From NCBI RefSeq assembly GCF_905220705.1, contig NZ_CAJNAT010000004.1, positions 248,001 through 312,000 on the forward strand: a stretch of DNA of 64,000 nt, written 5' to 3'. The notes under the pieces are model-generated. The model was not told where the DNA came from and did not search any database. It saw only the letters and a program-made list of their open reading frames with translations. Positions 28,601-37,333 of the stretch are shown piece after piece; within the stretch, counting starts at the first letter, position 1, and each line of letters begins with the position of its first letter. Position numbers and translations under genes: made by a program. The DNA is from Paraburkholderia domus. Its GTDB lineage: Bacteria; Pseudomonadota; Gammaproteobacteria; Burkholderiales; Burkholderiaceae.

Positions 28601-29623
28601 ATGAAGCAACTTCAACTGGGTAAGACGGGTCCGCAAAGCTCCGCCATCGGTCTCGGCTGCATGGGCATGTCAGGCATGTATGGCCCATCTGACCGCGCCG
28701 AAAGCATCGCAACGATCCACGCCGCGCTCGAAGCCGGCATTACGTTGCTCGATACGGGCGATTTCTACGGCTCTGGCCACAACGAAATTCTGATCGGCGA
28801 GGCTCTGAAAAGCGCGCCGCCGTCACGCCGTGACGCGGCGATCATCAGCGTGAAATTCGGGGCCATGCGCGACCCCGCAGGGGGCTGGTCGCTCTACGAT
28901 GCACGGCCCGCGGCGGTCAAAAACTTTCTCGCCTATTCGCTGCAGCGGCTGGGCGTCGATCACATCGACATCTACCGCTCCGCGCGGCTCGATCCCAATG
29001 TGCCTGTTGAAGACACGGTCGGCGCGATTGCCGACATGATCAAAGCCGGCTATGTGCGGCATGTCGGTTTGTCTGAAGTGGGCGCCGCGACCATTCGCCG
29101 TGCGGCGGCGGTTCACCCGGTGAGCGATCTGCAGATCGAGTACTCGCTGATTTCACGGGGCATTGAAGACGAAATACTGCCGACGTGCCGCGAACTCGGG
29201 ATTGGCGTGACAGCGTACGGCGTGTTATCCCGCGGCTTGATCAGCGGCCACTGGAGCAAGGATTCGGCGGGGAAGGGCGATTTCCGCGCCATGAGTCCGC
29301 GCTTTCAGGGCGACAATGTCGATCACAATCTCGCGCTCGTGGATGCGCTGCGCAAGGTGGCTGATGCAAAGGGTGTCTCGGTTGCGCAGATCGCGATTGC
29401 GTGGGTTGCAGCCCAAGGTAGCGATATCGTGCCGCTCGTTGGCGCGCGCCGGCGCGATCGCCTTGCGGAAGCGCTCGGTGCGGTCGACGTGATGCTCACC
29501 GCGGACAATCTGGCGGCGATCGCACAGGCAGTACCGAGCGGGGCAGCCGCAGGTGAACGTTACGCGGCGGCGCAGATGGCGCATCTCGACAGCGAACAGG
29601 GCAGTCACGGCCACACGGCCTGA
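28601..29623 (+). CDS. Aldo/keto reductase lacking the usual catalytic histidine
   Basis: 340 residues from ATG 28601 with GAGG upstream. Aldo/keto reductase fold: [14 protein letters not shown], Asp51 and Tyr56 ([11 protein letters not shown]), Lys85 (SVKFGA). The tetrad histidine, present as YQHRVDP in the paralogue at 18084, is replaced: here the aligned segment is YRSARLDP with Ala128 at the His position. Cofactor region [17 protein letters not shown] is kept, so NADPH binding is plausible. Either a subfamily with altered chemistry (reduction of substrates needing no His) or a non-reductase role. Its presumed LysR regulator is the deleted gene just upstream. Confidence 0.93.
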   Translation: MKQLQLGKTGPQSSAIGLGCMGMSGMYGPSDRAESIATIHAALEAGITLLDTGDFYGSGHNEILIGEALKSAPPSRRDAAIISVKFGAMRDPAGGWSLYDARPAAVKNFLAYSLQRLGVDHIDIYRSARLDPNVPVEDTVGAIADMIKAGYVRHVGLSEVGAATIRRAAAVHPVSDLQIEYSLISRGIEDEILPTCRELGIGVTAYGVLSRGLISGHWSKDSAGKGDFRAMSPRFQGDNVDHNLALVDALRKVADAKGVSVAQIAIAWVAAQGSDIVPLVGARRRDRLAEALGAVDVMLTADNLAAIAQAVPSGAAAGERYAAAQMAHLDSEQGSHGHTA

Positions 29624-29704
29624 CGGGTAGCCGGGGGTTGTGCAAACCGGGTGAGCCACGCATTTTTTATGCTATGTGGCGTGGCTCCCCCCGGTGTCAA
29701 TGCA

Positions 29705-31393
29705 TCAGAAATGGTGGTCCTGTTCAGTACCCGGCGTGAACGAGACACCACGCAATACCTCACCAAATCCAGCGCTTCTCAACGTGACGAATTTCTCACG
29801 GGCGGCGCGCGGCGCACTCGTATTCGCGAGCAGGTCGCGAACGGCAACCAGTTGATTCGGATCCGCGCCAACATCACCGTTGCCGCTGACGGTCGACGTC
29901 ACCGCCCAGAGCGTGACTGTGCCGTCATTTTCAACGCGGCCGGTCAGGTTGCGCAGCCCGTCCGTCGCCGGTGCCCATGGCAGTCCCGTTGCCGTATTAG
30001 AGCCGGTCGGGTATCCGGGCACCGTGTTCTGCTGACCCAGGTTCAGACCCGCCTGCAGCGTGTAGGCGAGCGTCCACTTCTTCGCACCGGCGTTGTACAC
30101 CCACTTCTGCAGACCCGCGCCAGTCTGCGCGGCTGCGTGCGTGTAAAGGTCGGCGCCACCCGTGTAGCCATCGCCCTCGTCCGCCACATAGAGCGTCGTC
30201 GCGTTAGCGAACCAGACGCCAAACGGATAGGAGAGCGTGGTCGCGGTCTTGTTCGGTGTCGACGGGAAGCCCGCCAGTACGCACATATTGCTTGGCAGTC
30301 CGGTGGTTTGGACCGTGGCCGGGTCGTAAGAAAGCGGCGTGCTGGGCAACGCCGCATTGGCGGCCGGTACGCCTACGCCCGACGGGCAGGCCTTTCCAGT
30401 GGTATCCACGAAGTACACCGTGTTCACACCGTTGCTGCCACTGCCCTTCGTAAAGTAGAGGACGTTGTTGAATACTGTCATGCCGCGGAAGTTATCGTCC
30501 TTGCCGATCTTGTCCGCTGCCCCGCCCAGTTCAGTGACCGAAAAGCTGGCGACTGGCGTCGGCGTCCCCGGGTCCTGCTGCGCCTCATGGTGTTTCGTCG
30601 GATCGATGAGTTGTGCACCGGCGCCGAGGACCACGCCAGCCGGTTGGGGGTTGGCACCGTTACCCGCGTTGCCGGCCGTGTAGAAAATATCCTGGCCATT
30701 GCGGTTGTTCAGAATCGCCGAACGTCCGTTGTTGCCGCTATAGGCGTTCGTCTCGGTGACGCGGAGGTGTCCGTCGCGGTCGAGGCGAGCGACTGCCCGA
30801 TAGAAGCTCTGCCCCACCGGATTAGTGGGATCGACTGCGCCAGGCGTGTTCGAATTGGAGACGTCCAACGCATTGACCGGCGCCACATAGCCCATAAAGG
30901 TCAGGTACTGGCCGTCGAGCGAAAGGTGCAGACCGAGTTCCGATTTGGAGCTGAAGCTGGTCACGAGCTGGTCGTGTCGCGACGTTTTCTGCAAACTGTT
31001 GGGGACTTCGAGCGAGCTTACCCACTCGCCTGACGGCGTAATCTGATCGAGAAAGATCCGCGACGTGATGCCGAAGCTGCCGTCATAACCGTCGTTGTTC
31101 CATACGTACGGATAGGTGCCGTCGTTCGGCGCGCCAGTGGCCGCTCCACACCCTCCCTTGGTGTTCCCGCAATTCGGCGGTAAGACCGTGCCAACCTGAA
31201 CGTTGCTTGACTGGTTGTCGTACACGCTTCGACTTACAACCAGTAAGCCTGGCTCAAAGCGGTTGTCGCCGCGGAAATCGGACTGCTCGGCATGTGCGTT
31301 GAGGGCGGCGGCGCAGAGCACCAGTGCTACCGTGGAAGCCGGTCGGGGGAATGACGGGCGGCGTGTCGCTTGGCGAACGGGAGTCGTTTTCAT
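29705..31393 (-). CDS. Secreted beta-propeller-like protein of unknown function
   Basis: 562 residues with an N-terminal signal peptide (basic start, then ASTVALVLCAAALNAHAEQ). Body rich in Gly, Asn, Thr and Asp with recurrent strand motifs (LGLHLSLDGQYLTFMGYVAPVNALD, FRGMTVFNNVLYFTKGSGSNGVNTVYFVD, PFGVWFANATTLYVADEGDGYTGGADLYT), a pattern of a propeller with Ca-binding-like DxDG loops. Four Cys in the mature part may pair in the periplasm. No catalytic signature. Monocistronic; no operon partner. Gene is convincing by length and bias, function unknown. Confidence 0.72.
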   Translation of the reverse strand: MKTTPVRQATRRPSFPRPASTVALVLCAAALNAHAEQSDFRGDNRFEPGLLVVSRSVYDNQSSNVQVGTVLPPNCGNTKGGCGAATGAPNDGTYPYVWNNDGYDGSFGITSRIFLDQITPSGEWVSSLEVPNSLQKTSRHDQLVTSFSSKSELGLHLSLDGQYLTFMGYVAPVNALDVSNSNTPGAVDPTNPVGQSFYRAVARLDRDGHLRVTETNAYSGNNGRSAILNNRNGQDIFYTAGNAGNGANPQPAGVVLGAGAQLIDPTKHHEAQQDPGTPTPVASFSVTELGGAADKIGKDDNFRGMTVFNNVLYFTKGSGSNGVNTVYFVDTTGKACPSGVGVPAANAALPSTPLSYDPATVQTTGLPSNMCVLAGFPSTPNKTATTLSYPFGVWFANATTLYVADEGDGYTGGADLYTHAAAQTGAGLQKWVYNAGAKKWTLAYTLQAGLNLGQQNTVPGYPTGSNTATGLPWAPATDGLRNLTGRVENDGTVTLWAVTSTVSGNGDVGADPNQLVAVRDLLANTSAPRAAREKFVTLRSAGFGEVLRGVSFTPGTEQDHHF

Positions 31394-31838
31394 CTTTCGT
31401 TTCCGGGCATAGAGTTGGAAGTTCTTTCGGACGGACGAGCACGTACAACCCGGCTACCGTAACAACGCTTGATGAAAGATTAGTGGCGGCGACTTTGGTG
31501 CAAACCCCCATTGCGAATCCGCGCATTCGCTTCGCTTTCCCGGGACCGGTTGAGAAGCGGAGACACGCAGTAAAAAACTGTAGACCCAGCGCACCGACAA
31601 AGACCCCTGTAGTCGGGGCGGCATTGAGCGGAACCTGCAAGCGGAATCCATAGCGGGATGCCGCAGTAACGATTCTGGTTCTCATTTTTAACGTGGCATG
31701 AGCCATACACTATGCTGGACTAGTGGTAGCAAACATGCATGCGTCGACGGTCGAGCGACGGGCCACATCAGACGGAACAGGTTGCTTGGGCAACGCCCCG
31801 CACCGTTATCGCGGGACGTAACCGGTCAAGGAGGCTAT
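31394..31838. other. 445-base non-coding stretch upstream of bacterioferritin
   Basis: No reading frame here has a ribosome site and a recognisable product. It contains small dyads (for example CCCC/GGGG around TGTAGTC at about 31607-31621) and short A/T runs near 31570 and 31685. It may hold the bfr promoter and possibly a non-coding RNA; nothing firm can be assigned. Confidence 0.4.
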
Positions 31839-32315
31839 ATGCAAGGAGACGCCAAGGTTCTCGAATATCTGAACGCGCAGTTGAAGAACGAACTGAGCGC
31901 GATCAATCAGTATTTTCTGCACGCGAGAATGTACGAGCACTGGGGGCTGAAAAGCCTTGGGAAGCACGAGTACGACGAATCGATCGGCGAGATGAAGCAT
32001 GCAGATCTGTTGATCGAACGCATCTTCATGCTGGACGGCTTACCCAACCTGCAAGACCTGCATAAGTTGCTGATTGGCGAGGAAACGAAAGAAATTCTCG
32101 AGTGCGATCTTAAGCTCGAGCAGGTTTCGCAGGCAACTTGTAAGGAAGCGATTGCTTACTGCGAGACGGTTCGAGACTTTGTCTCACGCGACATCCTCAC
32201 CCATATTCTCGACGATACGGAAGAGCATATCGACTGGCTCGAGACGAATCTGGCGTTGATCGATAAGGTTGGGATTCAGAATTATCAGCAATCGGGAATG
32301 GATTCGCCGAGCTGA
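31839..32315 (+). CDS. bfr: Bacterioferritin
   Basis: 158 residues; AAGGAGG precedes ATG 31839. Forms a 24-mer iron-storage shell with haem at subunit interfaces. Met52, the haem ligand, is present (IGEMKHAD), as are ferroxidase ligands Glu18, Glu51, His54, Glu94 and His130. Position 127, Glu in the E. coli protein (DEEGH), is Thr here (DDTEEH), though Glu128 and Glu129 are adjacent. Convergent with the ferredoxin of the ECF-sigma operon; both point to iron metabolism. Confidence 0.97.
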   Translation: MQGDAKVLEYLNAQLKNELSAINQYFLHARMYEHWGLKSLGKHEYDESIGEMKHADLLIERIFMLDGLPNLQDLHKLLIGEETKEILECDLKLEQVSQATCKEAIAYCETVRDFVSRDILTHILDDTEEHIDWLETNLALIDKVGIQNYQQSGMDSPS

Positions 32316-32377
32316 GTCCATCTATATTGAGTCCCGCCTGCGCGTCGCACCTGATTGATGCGAAGCAGCACGCCACC

Positions 32378-32680
32378 TTACGGCATCCCGAACCTGGCTA
32401 ATGTAATGGCATGTTCGGGGCATGCCGTCACGCACAAGCCGCATGCCCGGCACGCATCGGCGTTTGGCGTGTACGCGACTTTCATGCCGTGTACGCGCAG
32501 CTTGAATCGCTGCAGCGCTCCCAACTGCTGATAGTCAGCTGTGTCAATCCGACGGATTTCGAAAACGTCCTCGGGACAAACTACCGCGCAATCGCCTTTG
32601 CCTTCGCACCGTTTCAGATTCACCACGGGAGCAATCACGCCTGCGGGCTGCTTGCAAGCGGAGGTCGAAGCGTTGCTCAT
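32378..32680 (-). CDS. Two-cluster ferredoxin with one Cys replaced
   Basis: 100 residues. Second cluster motif is a standard CRACGLCVTACP for [4Fe-4S]. The first reads CEGKGDCAVVCP, where Lys occupies the second Cys of CxxCxxCxxxCP, so that site has three cysteines in sequence and may hold a [3Fe-4S] or an alternatively ligated cluster. Electron carrier in the cytosol. Its ATG overlaps the stop of the preceding membrane-protein gene (ATGA at 32677-32680), showing translational coupling within the ECF-sigma operon. Partner reductase not visible. Confidence 0.88.
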   Translation of the reverse strand: MSNASTSACKQPAGVIAPVVNLKRCEGKGDCAVVCPEDVFEIRRIDTADYQQLGALQRFKLRVHGMKVAYTPNADACRACGLCVTACPEHAITLARFGMP

Positions 32681-32991
32681 GCTTGATCCTCGCGGCGTTT
32701 GCCGTCAGCGGACGACAGGTTCTTCTGAAAGTTTTCGCGCTCCTCCGGCGTCATCCGCTCCCACCGACGCCAACGCCGGCGTCCGTGGCAGCCGCCATGC
32801 CCGCGAAATCCGCCAAAGAGAATCCGGCTCAGGATCAACAAGCCCATCGCGTGGAGATAATCGATTGAACGGCCACCAATGAATAGCGCCGGGACAACCC
32901 AATTCCAAAGCGTCATCACCATCCATCCCAGCACGGCGATGCCCACCAGAACCAACAGTACTTTGCCGAAGCATCTCAGTTTGAATCTCAT
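32677..32991 (-). CDS. Small membrane protein downstream of ECF sigma factor
   Basis: 104 residues. Two hydrophobic segments (residues 9-36, LLVLVGIAVLGWMVMTLWNWVVPALF, and 43-58, LHAMGLLILSRILFG), then a Gly/His/Arg cluster (GGFRGHGGCHGRRRWRRWERM) and an acidic amphipathic end MTPEERENFQKNL. Such proteins follow ECF sigma genes in betaproteobacteria. It lacks the zinc-binding anti-sigma motif, but its position 12 bases after the sigma gene makes it the only anti-sigma candidate. The His/Cys-rich loop might sense metal. Confidence 0.75.
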   Translation of the reverse strand: MRFKLRCFGKVLLVLVGIAVLGWMVMTLWNWVVPALFIGGRSIDYLHAMGLLILSRILFGGFRGHGGCHGRRRWRRWERMTPEERENFQKNLSSADGKRREDQA

Positions 32992-33003
32992 CGACCTGCT
33001 CCT

Positions 33004-33579
33004 TTAGATATCCAGTTCGTCATACACGGCTTGCAAGCGAACGCGCAGATGCAGTACCGCGTAACGCTTGCGTGCCAACAGCGTGTTCACGCCAACACCG
33101 CTTTCGGATGCCAGTTCCTTGAAGCTGCGCCCTTCCAGCTCATGCGCGACGAAGACGTCGCGCTGATCGATGGGCAATTCGTCGAGCGCGTCTTGCAGCG
33201 CTTTCAGCAGCACCGACCTTGCGTAGACGGCCTCCGGGCCGGCATCCGTTGCCGGCAGGGCAAGATCCAGTCGATAGTCGGTGTCGTCGGTGTCGTCGAC
33301 CCTGTCGGGCAGCGGTTGCTCGCGGCGCTTGCGAAAGCGGTCGATGATGCGGTTTCGCGCCACCCGAAACAGCCACGCGCTAACCTGTTCAATCGGCGCA
33401 GGGAGCCGGTAGGCTTGCACGAACTCGTGAAATACATCCTGCAAGATGTCTTCAGCTTCACTCTGATCGTGCACGCGACGCCGGATGAAATTCCCGAGCT
33501 TCGTACGCTCACGCAACACAGTTGCAGTGATGTCGTTGTCTCGTTCGATCATCGGGTTCGGGGTGCGCGGCGGTTCCAT
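33004..33579 (-). CDS. ECF RNA polymerase sigma factor
   Basis: 191 residues. Region 2: FIRRRVHDQSEAEDILQDVFHEF and SAWLFRVARNRIIDRFRKR. Region 4: ALDELPIDQRDVFVAHELEGRSFKELASESGVGVNTLLARKRYAVLHLR. The linker is acidic (PDRVDDTDDTDYRLDLALP). No region 1.1 or 3, as expected for group 4. ATG 33579 lacks a strong ribosome site; an internal ATG at 33552 is possible. First gene of an operon with the small membrane protein and the ferredoxin. The regulon is unknown; the neighbouring bfr suggests iron or oxidative stress. Confidence 0.92.
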   Translation of the reverse strand: MEPPRTPNPMIERDNDITATVLRERTKLGNFIRRRVHDQSEAEDILQDVFHEFVQAYRLPAPIEQVSAWLFRVARNRIIDRFRKRREQPLPDRVDDTDDTDYRLDLALPATDAGPEAVYARSVLLKALQDALDELPIDQRDVFVAHELEGRSFKELASESGVGVNTLLARKRYAVLHLRVRLQAVYDELDI

Positions 33580-33928
33580 ACGTCTGTAGACGATTCACGC
33601 CTGGAAATATTGTCGGTGCCGGGAAAAAATGGCGATGCGGCCCGGAGGCCGGCGCCCAAACGTTCAGCAACGGGATGCTTGGACGCACGCCGTCGCGGCG
33701 TTGGGGCGATGTGGAGGATTTCGTCGCGCGTGACGACGGCCTTTATACATCGCTTCGGAATCTCCCGAAGTGCATTTCTCATTTTCGGCATTTTTCCGTT
33801 GAATTTGTTTGCTTAGACTCCGTTCAGATAAACCGCTGGCCCGTCACGACGGGCGTTGCTTCGTCAGCGAAGACGGCGGCACCGCGTGCGCCGCACCTAT
33901 CTGAACCCATAACAGGACGGAGACAAGC
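33580..33928. other. 349-base gap between ECF sigma gene and ureohydrolase
   Basis: Divergent promoter region. A short dyad CGTCT-GT-AGACG (33581-33592) abuts the sigma start, and a TTT-rich segment occurs near 33770-33815. No coding sequence is supported. Confidence 0.5.
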
Positions 33929-34906
33929 ATGTCTGAAAACAGCTACGAAACAGGTCGGCTCAATTTGCCGTTTGTTGGCATCTGCACGTTCGCGAAGTCT
34001 CCGTTGTGTCTTGACTGGGACAAGATCGACGCGGACGTCGCGGTAATGGGTGCTCCCTTCGACTGCGGTACGCAATGGCGGGCGGGCGCCAGATTCGGCC
34101 CCCGTTCGATTCGCGATGCGTCGACCCTGTTTTCGTTCGGCCACGGCGGGGCATACGATTTCGAAGACGATGTCGTCTATCTGCCTAGCAACGAAGTTCG
34201 CATTGTCGATATCGGCGACGCGGACATGGTGCACACCAACACAGAGAAGAGTCACGCCAATATCGAATACGGCGTGCGCAAAATCCTGGCGGCGGGTGCC
34301 TTGCCGGTGGTGATGGGTGGCGATCACTCGATCAACATTCCCTGCATCAATGCGTTCGAAGGCCAGGAGCCGTTTCATATCGTCCATATCGACGCCCACC
34401 TCGATTTCGTCGATGAGCGTCACGGCGTACGTCATGGCCATGGCAATCCGTTGCGTCGTGCTGCGGAGAAGAGCGTGGTATCGGGCATGACGCAGGTCGG
34501 CATCCGCAACGTGTCGTCTACCGCACGTGAAGGATACGCGCAGGCGCGCGAGATGGGCTCGGACATCATCTCGGTGCGCGACCTGCGGCGCCTCGGCATT
34601 CAGGGCGTCCTCGACCGCATCCCGAAGGGCGTGCGTTATTACCTGACGATCGACATCGACGGTTTCGATCCGTCGATTGCGCCGGGTACGGGCACGCCGA
34701 GCCACGGCGGCCTGCTCTATTACGAGGGACTCGAATTGTTCGCCGGCCTCGCCGAGCAGGGTGACGTGATCGGTATCGATCTCGTGGAAGTCGCGCCGGA
34801 CTACGACCATTCCGGTTCGACTTCGATTCTGGCAGCGCAATTGCTGCTGAACACAATCGGCCGCGTGATGCATCAACGCAAGGTCAAACGAAACCAATCC
34901 CGCTAA
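33929..34906 (+). CDS. Agmatinase/guanidino-acid ureohydrolase
   Basis: 325 residues of the arginase superfamily, hydrolysing a guanidino group to amine plus urea. Manganese ligands: GGDHS, DAHLDFVD, and DIDGFDPS. The N-terminal motif GAPFDCGTQWRAGARFGPRSIRDAS is typical of agmatinase, guanidinobutyrase and guanidinopropionase. A GGACGGAGAC stretch lies upstream of ATG 33929. Heads the catabolic island; convergent with the first of two paralogous LysR genes. 4-Guanidinobutyrate is a good candidate substrate, since guanidinobutyrase genes are often paired with a LysR regulator and an aldehyde dehydrogenase, but agmatine cannot be excluded. Confidence 0.9.
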   Translation: MSENSYETGRLNLPFVGICTFAKSPLCLDWDKIDADVAVMGAPFDCGTQWRAGARFGPRSIRDASTLFSFGHGGAYDFEDDVVYLPSNEVRIVDIGDADMVHTNTEKSHANIEYGVRKILAAGALPVVMGGDHSINIPCINAFEGQEPFHIVHIDAHLDFVDERHGVRHGHGNPLRRAAEKSVVSGMTQVGIRNVSSTAREGYAQAREMGSDIISVRDLRRLGIQGVLDRIPKGVRYYLTIDIDGFDPSIAPGTGTPSHGGLLYYEGLELFAGLAEQGDVIGIDLVEVAPDYDHSGSTSILAAQLLLNTIGRVMHQRKVKRNQSR

Positions 34907-34984
34907 ACGGGATTCTTGTGCGCCACGCGAGCGCGATTGCCGGTCAGACCTATCGTGGACCGCAATCGCGTCACGCGGCGGGCG

Positions 34985-35908
34985 CTATTTGCCTTTTCGT
35001 GTGGCGCCGCTCACTTGCTTGGCCGCAACCCGCAGCTGGTTGCAAAAGGCCAGCACCACCCGCGCCGATTCGCCTCCCTTGCGCGTGATGATCTGAAAGT
35101 CCAGATGTGTCACGTAGTGCTCGGGGTCGATGCGGGCCAACAGACCGCCGTCTACCCAAGGTTGCGCGTAGTGGGGCGGTAGAAATCCGATGTAGTTGCC
35201 CGACAGGATCAGCATGGCGCGGCCTTCGACGTTGTCGACCGAGGCCGCGGCCTGCGGCATGCGCAGCAGCTTGAGCTCGTGGTTGCCGAGATACGCGCGG
35301 GCAGCGAGCCGCTGCTTGCTGAGTACCGAAACGGGCACGCGTCCGCTTGCCCGCTCGTACAGCGGATGGGTCGACGCACAGTAGAGTCCCTGCTCCTCGC
35401 GATAGAGCGGCACGTAGTCGAGGCCAGGAATACGCGCGGGAAACGGTCCCACGGCGAGATGCAGGCGGCCGTCCAGAACGTGCTGTTCCATGCTGCCCGG
35501 TGTGTCGATCTGCACGTGCAGGCGGACTTCGGGTGCCATCTGGCCGAACTCGCGAATCGCAGCCGGCAGCGGCGAATATTTGTCGGTCAAGGTCGCTTCG
35601 ATCATGCCGAAGCGCAGCACGCCGGAAAGCTGATTGCGCAACGCGCCGGCTTCCATATGAAACGTGTCGACCGCGCCGAGCAGGCGTTGCGCGGCAGCGT
35701 GCAACTCCGCACCTTCTTCTGTGAGTCGGAAACCTGCGCGTCCGCGTTCACACAAGCGCAGCCCGAGGCGCGTCTCCAGTTGCGACATGTATTCGCTAAT
35801 GCTCGACGCACCAATGTTGAGAATCGGCTGCGCGGCGGCGAAACCGCCGCATCGCACGATGGTTTCGAAGATCCGCAACAGCTTAAGATCCGTGTCCTGA
35901 ACTTGCAT
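34985..35908 (-). CDS. LysR-type regulator (paralogue A of the ureohydrolase island)
   Basis: 307 residues. Winged helix MQVQDTDLKLLRIFETIVRCGGFAAAQPILNIGASSISEYMSQLETRLGLRLCERGRAGFRLTEEG (residues 1-66), followed by an effector domain (LRFGMIEATLTDKYSPLPAAI). The N-terminal 66 residues are clearly paralogous to the LysR at 37334. Divergent from the ABC binding-protein gene, with a 16-base palindrome 20 bases upstream of its start, so it probably regulates itself and that gene. Confidence 0.93.
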   Translation of the reverse strand: MQVQDTDLKLLRIFETIVRCGGFAAAQPILNIGASSISEYMSQLETRLGLRLCERGRAGFRLTEEGAELHAAAQRLLGAVDTFHMEAGALRNQLSGVLRFGMIEATLTDKYSPLPAAIREFGQMAPEVRLHVQIDTPGSMEQHVLDGRLHLAVGPFPARIPGLDYVPLYREEQGLYCASTHPLYERASGRVPVSVLSKQRLAARAYLGNHELKLLRMPQAAASVDNVEGRAMLILSGNYIGFLPPHYAQPWVDGGLLARIDPEHYVTHLDFQIITRKGGESARVVLAFCNQLRVAAKQVSGATRKGK

Positions 35909-35927
35909 CGTCCCGCCTCTCGATTAC

Positions 35928-35943
35928 TTCGGGAATTACCGAA
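35928..35943. promoter_or_regulatory. Palindromic LysR operator candidate A
   Basis: TTCGG (35928-35932) and CCGAA (35939-35943) around GAATTA form a perfect dyad of LysR type, 20 bases before the LysR-A start. Its core TCGGGAAT recurs in the equivalent position of the paralogous regulator (38288-38307). Confidence 0.6.
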
Positions 35944-36136
35944 ATGTGTTTCATCAATGGTGCATTTTATTGAGGAATTTGGCTACACAGAATTGCTGTC
36001 AACCCCACTGCTCCAAATTAGGTGAAGGTATAAGGACAGTGCGGCCCCAAAGCGATGTTTTCTGTGCTGAAGCGTAACGCGTTCGCCACTTCCGGCGGCA
36101 GGACGATCTGGCACGTCACGATGTGAGGAGAGCACG

Positions 36137-37279
36137 ATGAAAAAGACGTACGCAGGCGCAAGCTGGTTGATCGCAGTCGCTTTGAGCACGGTGTCGGTGG
36201 GCGCGACGGCGGCAGAACAGGTGGTCAAAATCGGCTTGACCGGACCTTTGACCGGCCCGCAGGCCGCCATCGGCAAGGACGACGAAAACGGCGTCAGGAT
36301 GGCGATCGAGCGTCTGAATGCCCAGGGGCTCGTGATCGGCGGCCAGAAAACCCGTTTCGAGCTGGTTTCGCAGGATGACGCCGCCGATCCGCGAACCGGC
36401 ATGACAGTCGCGCAAAGCCTGGTCGATGCCAACGTGAAGGTCATCTTCGGGCCGTTCAATTCCGGGGTCGCGATTCCGATCTCAAACCTGGTGAACGTGT
36501 CGGGAATCGTGATGGCGACCGTCGCGTCGAACCCATCGATCACGCAGCATGGCTATCCGTTCGTGTTTCGCATCTCCGCCAGCGACACGCAACTGGGCAG
36601 CCGCATGGGTGACTTTGCGGCCAAGGCGTTGAAGGTCAAGCGCATCGCGGTGATTGACGATCGCACGGCATATGGCCAGGGCGTCGCCGATGAATTCATC
36701 AGTGCCGCCAAAGCCAACGGCATCGAGATCGTCGATCGGGAATATACGACCGACAAGGCGACCGACTTCGTCTCGATCCTCACACACATCAAGGGCGCGA
36801 ACGCGGAAGGGATTTTCTACGGCGGTTACTACGCGCAAGCCGGTGCGTTGCGCAAACAGATGAAGCGCCTCGCGATGAATGGCTACCTGCTCGGCGGCGA
36901 CGCCATGTGCAACGCCGAACTGGCGAAACTCGGCGGCGATGCGGTCGATACGCGCGTGTATTGCCCGCAAGGCGGCCCCGTACTCGATCAGACACCTGAG
37001 GGCCGTCAGTTCAAGGCGGACTACAAGCAACGCTTTCATACCGACCCGTTGACCTACAGCGCGGCCTTATACGACGGTGTGAATATCGTGGCGCAGGCCA
37101 TGCAGAAAGCCAATTCGATCGAACCCGCCCAGTATCGCGCCGCGCTCGCCGGCATCGATTCTCACGGTGTTTCAGGGCACTACCGGTTTGACAGCAACCG
37201 CGACCTGACGGACTCGCCAATCACGATTTATACCTATCGAAATGGCGAGCCCACGCCGCTGGCTTCCTCGCAGCCCTAG
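36137..37279 (+). CDS. Branched-chain amino acid-type ABC transporter substrate-binding protein
   Basis: 380 residues, LivJ/LivK-type periplasmic binding protein. Signal peptide MKKTYAGASWLIAVALSTVS ending ATAAE. Then VVKIGLTGPLTGPQAAIGKDDENGVRMAIE, FGPFNSGVAIPISNLVNVSGI and YPFVFRISASDTQLGSRMGDFA. Binds a small amino-acid-like ligand in the periplasm. No permease or ATPase genes accompany it, so it is an orphan that must share a membrane complex encoded elsewhere. Placement between the two LysR paralogues and near the ureohydrolase suggests an amino or guanidino acid ligand. Confidence 0.93.
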   Translation: MKKTYAGASWLIAVALSTVSVGATAAEQVVKIGLTGPLTGPQAAIGKDDENGVRMAIERLNAQGLVIGGQKTRFELVSQDDAADPRTGMTVAQSLVDANVKVIFGPFNSGVAIPISNLVNVSGIVMATVASNPSITQHGYPFVFRISASDTQLGSRMGDFAAKALKVKRIAVIDDRTAYGQGVADEFISAAKANGIEIVDREYTTDKATDFVSILTHIKGANAEGIFYGGYYAQAGALRKQMKRLAMNGYLLGGDAMCNAELAKLGGDAVDTRVYCPQGGPVLDQTPEGRQFKADYKQRFHTDPLTYSAALYDGVNIVAQAMQKANSIEPAQYRAALAGIDSHGVSGHYRFDSNRDLTDSPITIYTYRNGEPTPLASSQP

Positions 37280-37333
37280 GCTCACGTCGCCCAACCCGGG
37301 CGAAGGGGTGCGGCGTATGACATCGCGGCACCC

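Noticed and set aside
29651..31033. 460-codon plus-strand frame opposite the secreted propeller gene
   Set aside because: Arg-rich antisense translation; the minus-strand gene has a signal peptide and ordered repeats.
31254..31706. 150-codon minus-strand frame upstream of the propeller gene
   Set aside because: Overlaps the start of the 29705-31393 gene, lacks a ribosome site and resembles no family.
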